Assembly: GCF_008704715.1 (NCBI RefSeq)
Contig: NZ_CP023689.1
Coordinates: 9,848,099 to 9,912,098, forward strand
DNA: 64,000 bases
DNA from: Streptomyces chartreusis
Lineage (GTDB): Bacteria; Actinomycetota; Actinomycetes; Streptomycetales; Streptomycetaceae
Reading direction: 5' to 3'
Positions 62,888 to 64,000 of this stretch are shown piece after piece. Under the pieces are notes generated by a model. That model was not told where the DNA came from, did no database searches, and saw nothing but the letters and a program-made list of their open reading frames with translations. The number at the start of each line of letters is the position of its first letter. The first letter of the stretch is position 1. The position numbers were made by a program, and so were the translations under genes.

Positions 62888-63463
62888 ATGCCGGAGAGGA
62901 ATATCGATTTCGGCAAATACGGCGCCCGCGGAATTAAAGGACACGAAGCCGTAGCCCGCCAACTCGACGCACTCGCCAACTTCATCGCCACCCCGATCAC
63001 CCAACGCCGCGGACTACTGGCCCGACTGCACTACCTCACCCGCACCGACCACGCCCGCCAAGCAGCCCGCGACGCCGGCCTCACAGTCACCGACCGCACC
63101 CTCAAAGCCTGGCTCGACGGCAAACGCAAACCCTCCAAGAAGAACCTCCAAAACATCGAAACCGCCTACCGCACGGTCCGCCGCCACAACGTCGCCCGAT
63201 ACCTCCTCGCCCGCCTCAACCGAGACGGCCGCGGCACCCGCGTCGAATTCCACCCCCTCAACCAAAGCCAGGTGCCCCGCCCCCGCCAACGCCCAATCCA
63301 ATACCGCACCCTCAACGTCCGCCAGTGGAACCGCATCATCGAAGCATGGGCCGCCAACAACGACGCCGCACTCGATGACGCCTGGATCAACGACGCGACC
63401 GTGGACCTGGGCAGCGAATGGGGCGAATACGAATACGTCACCAACATCGGATTCGCAGCCTGA
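62888..63463 (+). CDS. Candidate telomere terminal protein (Tpg-like) with helix-turn-helix
   Basis: 191 residues; GGAG eight bases before the ATG. Residues ~52-90 form a helix-turn-helix ('ARQAARDAGLTVTDRTLKAW' and 'LDGKRKPSKKNLQNIETAYR'), followed by a very basic helix ('NVARYLLARLNRDGRGTR') and a C-terminal domain starting 'YRTLNVRQWNRIIEAW' and ending with acidic and aromatic residues. Archetypal Streptomyces Tpg proteins (about 184 residues) share this order: HTH with a K-K-P turn, basic stretch, 'R-x-L-T-V' strand, helix, acidic end. The gene is the last before the hairpin-bearing end and reads toward it. No tap partner is seen. It could instead be an ordinary DNA-binding protein. Confidence 0.6.
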   Translation: MPERNIDFGKYGARGIKGHEAVARQLDALANFIATPITQRRGLLARLHYLTRTDHARQAARDAGLTVTDRTLKAWLDGKRKPSKKNLQNIETAYRTVRRHNVARYLLARLNRDGRGTRVEFHPLNQSQVPRPRQRPIQYRTLNVRQWNRIIEAWAANNDAALDDAWINDATVDLGSEWGEYEYVTNIGFAA

Positions 63464-63854
63464 CAACCAGCGCTTGCCCCACCCTGCCAGGCACAGCCGA
63501 CCCAGCTTCAGCAACTCCCGTGCCGCGCACAGGCAGAGTCTGCAGAACTCTGTGAGGGAACGAGCCGGGTTATTGATCGCCGGCAGCGTTATGGTCCTCT
63601 CAGGCACTGACCCGTTCCGGCAGCCTAGTGCTCGACGCAGCCACGCCGCTGGAGTTGTACGCCACGTGAGCCGAAGCCGGCAAAGCCGAAGCGCGACATG
63701 TGGATGCAAACATACTATCCAGGCCGACAGGCTGTATGCCGGGCACGAGAATTGAGAAATTCGAGAACAGTGAATCTAACTTTTCTGAAAGCAAGTCAGT
63801 TTACTTTTATTGGCGGCCGATTCGCTGCAGCCCCGCCCACGCAGCTGCGCTTTT
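63464..63854. other. Subtelomeric non-coding DNA
   Basis: No gene is seen. The segment becomes AT-rich from about 63,750 to 63,815, unusual for this replicon. It ends with a self-complementary decamer CGCAGCTGCG (63840-63849) just before the hairpin array. Confidence 0.55.
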
Positions 63855-64000
63855 CAGTAATTCGCGGAGCGAATTACTGCGTTGAATTGCGGAGCAATTC
63901 AACTGATCGTCACGGAGTGACGATCAGTCAACTTCCCTGCGGAGCAGGGGAGTTGCCGTCGCGTAGCGACGGCGCGTCGTGTCTGCGGAGCAGACCGCGC
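63855..64000. repeat. Linear replicon telomere: array of GNA-loop hairpins
   Basis: Six consecutive palindromes with three-base loops fill the last 146 bases. They are 63855-63879 (11-bp arms, loop GGA), 63881-63903 (10-bp, GGA), 63902-63928 (12-bp, GGA), 63930-63954 (11-bp, one mismatch, GGA), 63955-63973 (8-bp, GTA) and 63981-63995 (6-bp, GGA). The final CGCGC (63996-64000) can also pair with GCGCG at 63972-63976, folding the end back. Three-base GNA loops on the outward-pointing strand are the established mark of the 3' overhang of Streptomyces telomeres. The archetypal terminal palindrome CCCGCGGAGCGGG is absent, so this is a divergent telomere type, or the last few bases are missing. Confidence 0.85.

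Noticed and set aside
1..64000. tRNA or rRNA genes
   Set aside because: No cloverleaf-like or rRNA-like stretch was recognised by eye on either strand; a tRNA search program was not available.

Overview
The window is high-GC actinobacterial DNA with Streptomyces-like codon use, short operons with ATGA overlaps, and typical families (SARP/BTAD regulator, SEFIR/TIR/NB-ARC conflict genes, EACC1-caspase, GbsR-DUF4097, GH18 chitinase). Its right edge carries a run of perfect or near-perfect hairpins with three-base GNA loops (63,855-64,000). This is the signature of the 3' strand at the end of a linear Streptomyces replicon. The window therefore looks like the right terminal 64 kb of a linear chromosome or giant linear plasmid.

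Layout. (1) 0.5-22.2 kb: a contractile injection system (phage-tail-like) operon. It holds sheath, tube, a 59-residue protein, a 1,248-residue protein ending in an AHH-type nuclease, hub/spike, PAAR-like tip, gp25-like and J-like baseplate proteins, a 1,400-residue gpI-like protein with LamG-like and beta-propeller regions, a fibre with three 46-residue repeats, a coiled-coil protein and a membrane protein. A SARP/BTAD regulator and a possible CYTH-like protein are transcribed away on the other strand. I see no AAA+ ATPase, LysM protein or conventional tape measure in the cluster. (2) 22.2-25.6 kb: decayed NACHT-type and HEAT-type genes around a small membrane-protein/GntR operon with a clear operator. 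(3) 25.6-33.1 kb: a four-gene SEFIR / VMAP / MoxR / SAV_2336-NB-ARC-TIR conflict operon. (4) 33.1-39 kb: a graveyard of gene remnants around one intact MOSC-flavin reductase-ferredoxin fusion. (5) 39-42 kb: a GtrB/GtrA/polytopic membrane protein operon. (6) 42.2-47.6 kb: small secreted proteins, an EACC1-caspase pair and a membrane-tethered ECF sigma-like protein. (7) 47.7-60.6 kb: ordinary accessory genes (chitinase, SDR/TetR, DUF899, a secreted zinc protease, an ArsR/SRPBCC operon, GbsR/DUF4097) with several readable operators. (8) 60.6-64 kb: subtelomeric DNA with a signal-less ABC binding protein, a candidate terminal protein (191 residues, strong promoter, reading toward the end) and the telomere.

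Working picture: the region joins several systems that, by family knowledge, kill or respond to invasion (an injection device carrying a nuclease, an NLR-like TIR/SEFIR cascade, a membrane caspase). It sits in the unstable arm of a linear replicon, where pseudogene density is high. The strongest candidates for something undescribed are the non-archetypal telomere with its putative terminal protein, and the ATPase-less injection system whose cargo candidate shares an N-terminal motif with the small protein encoded just before it.
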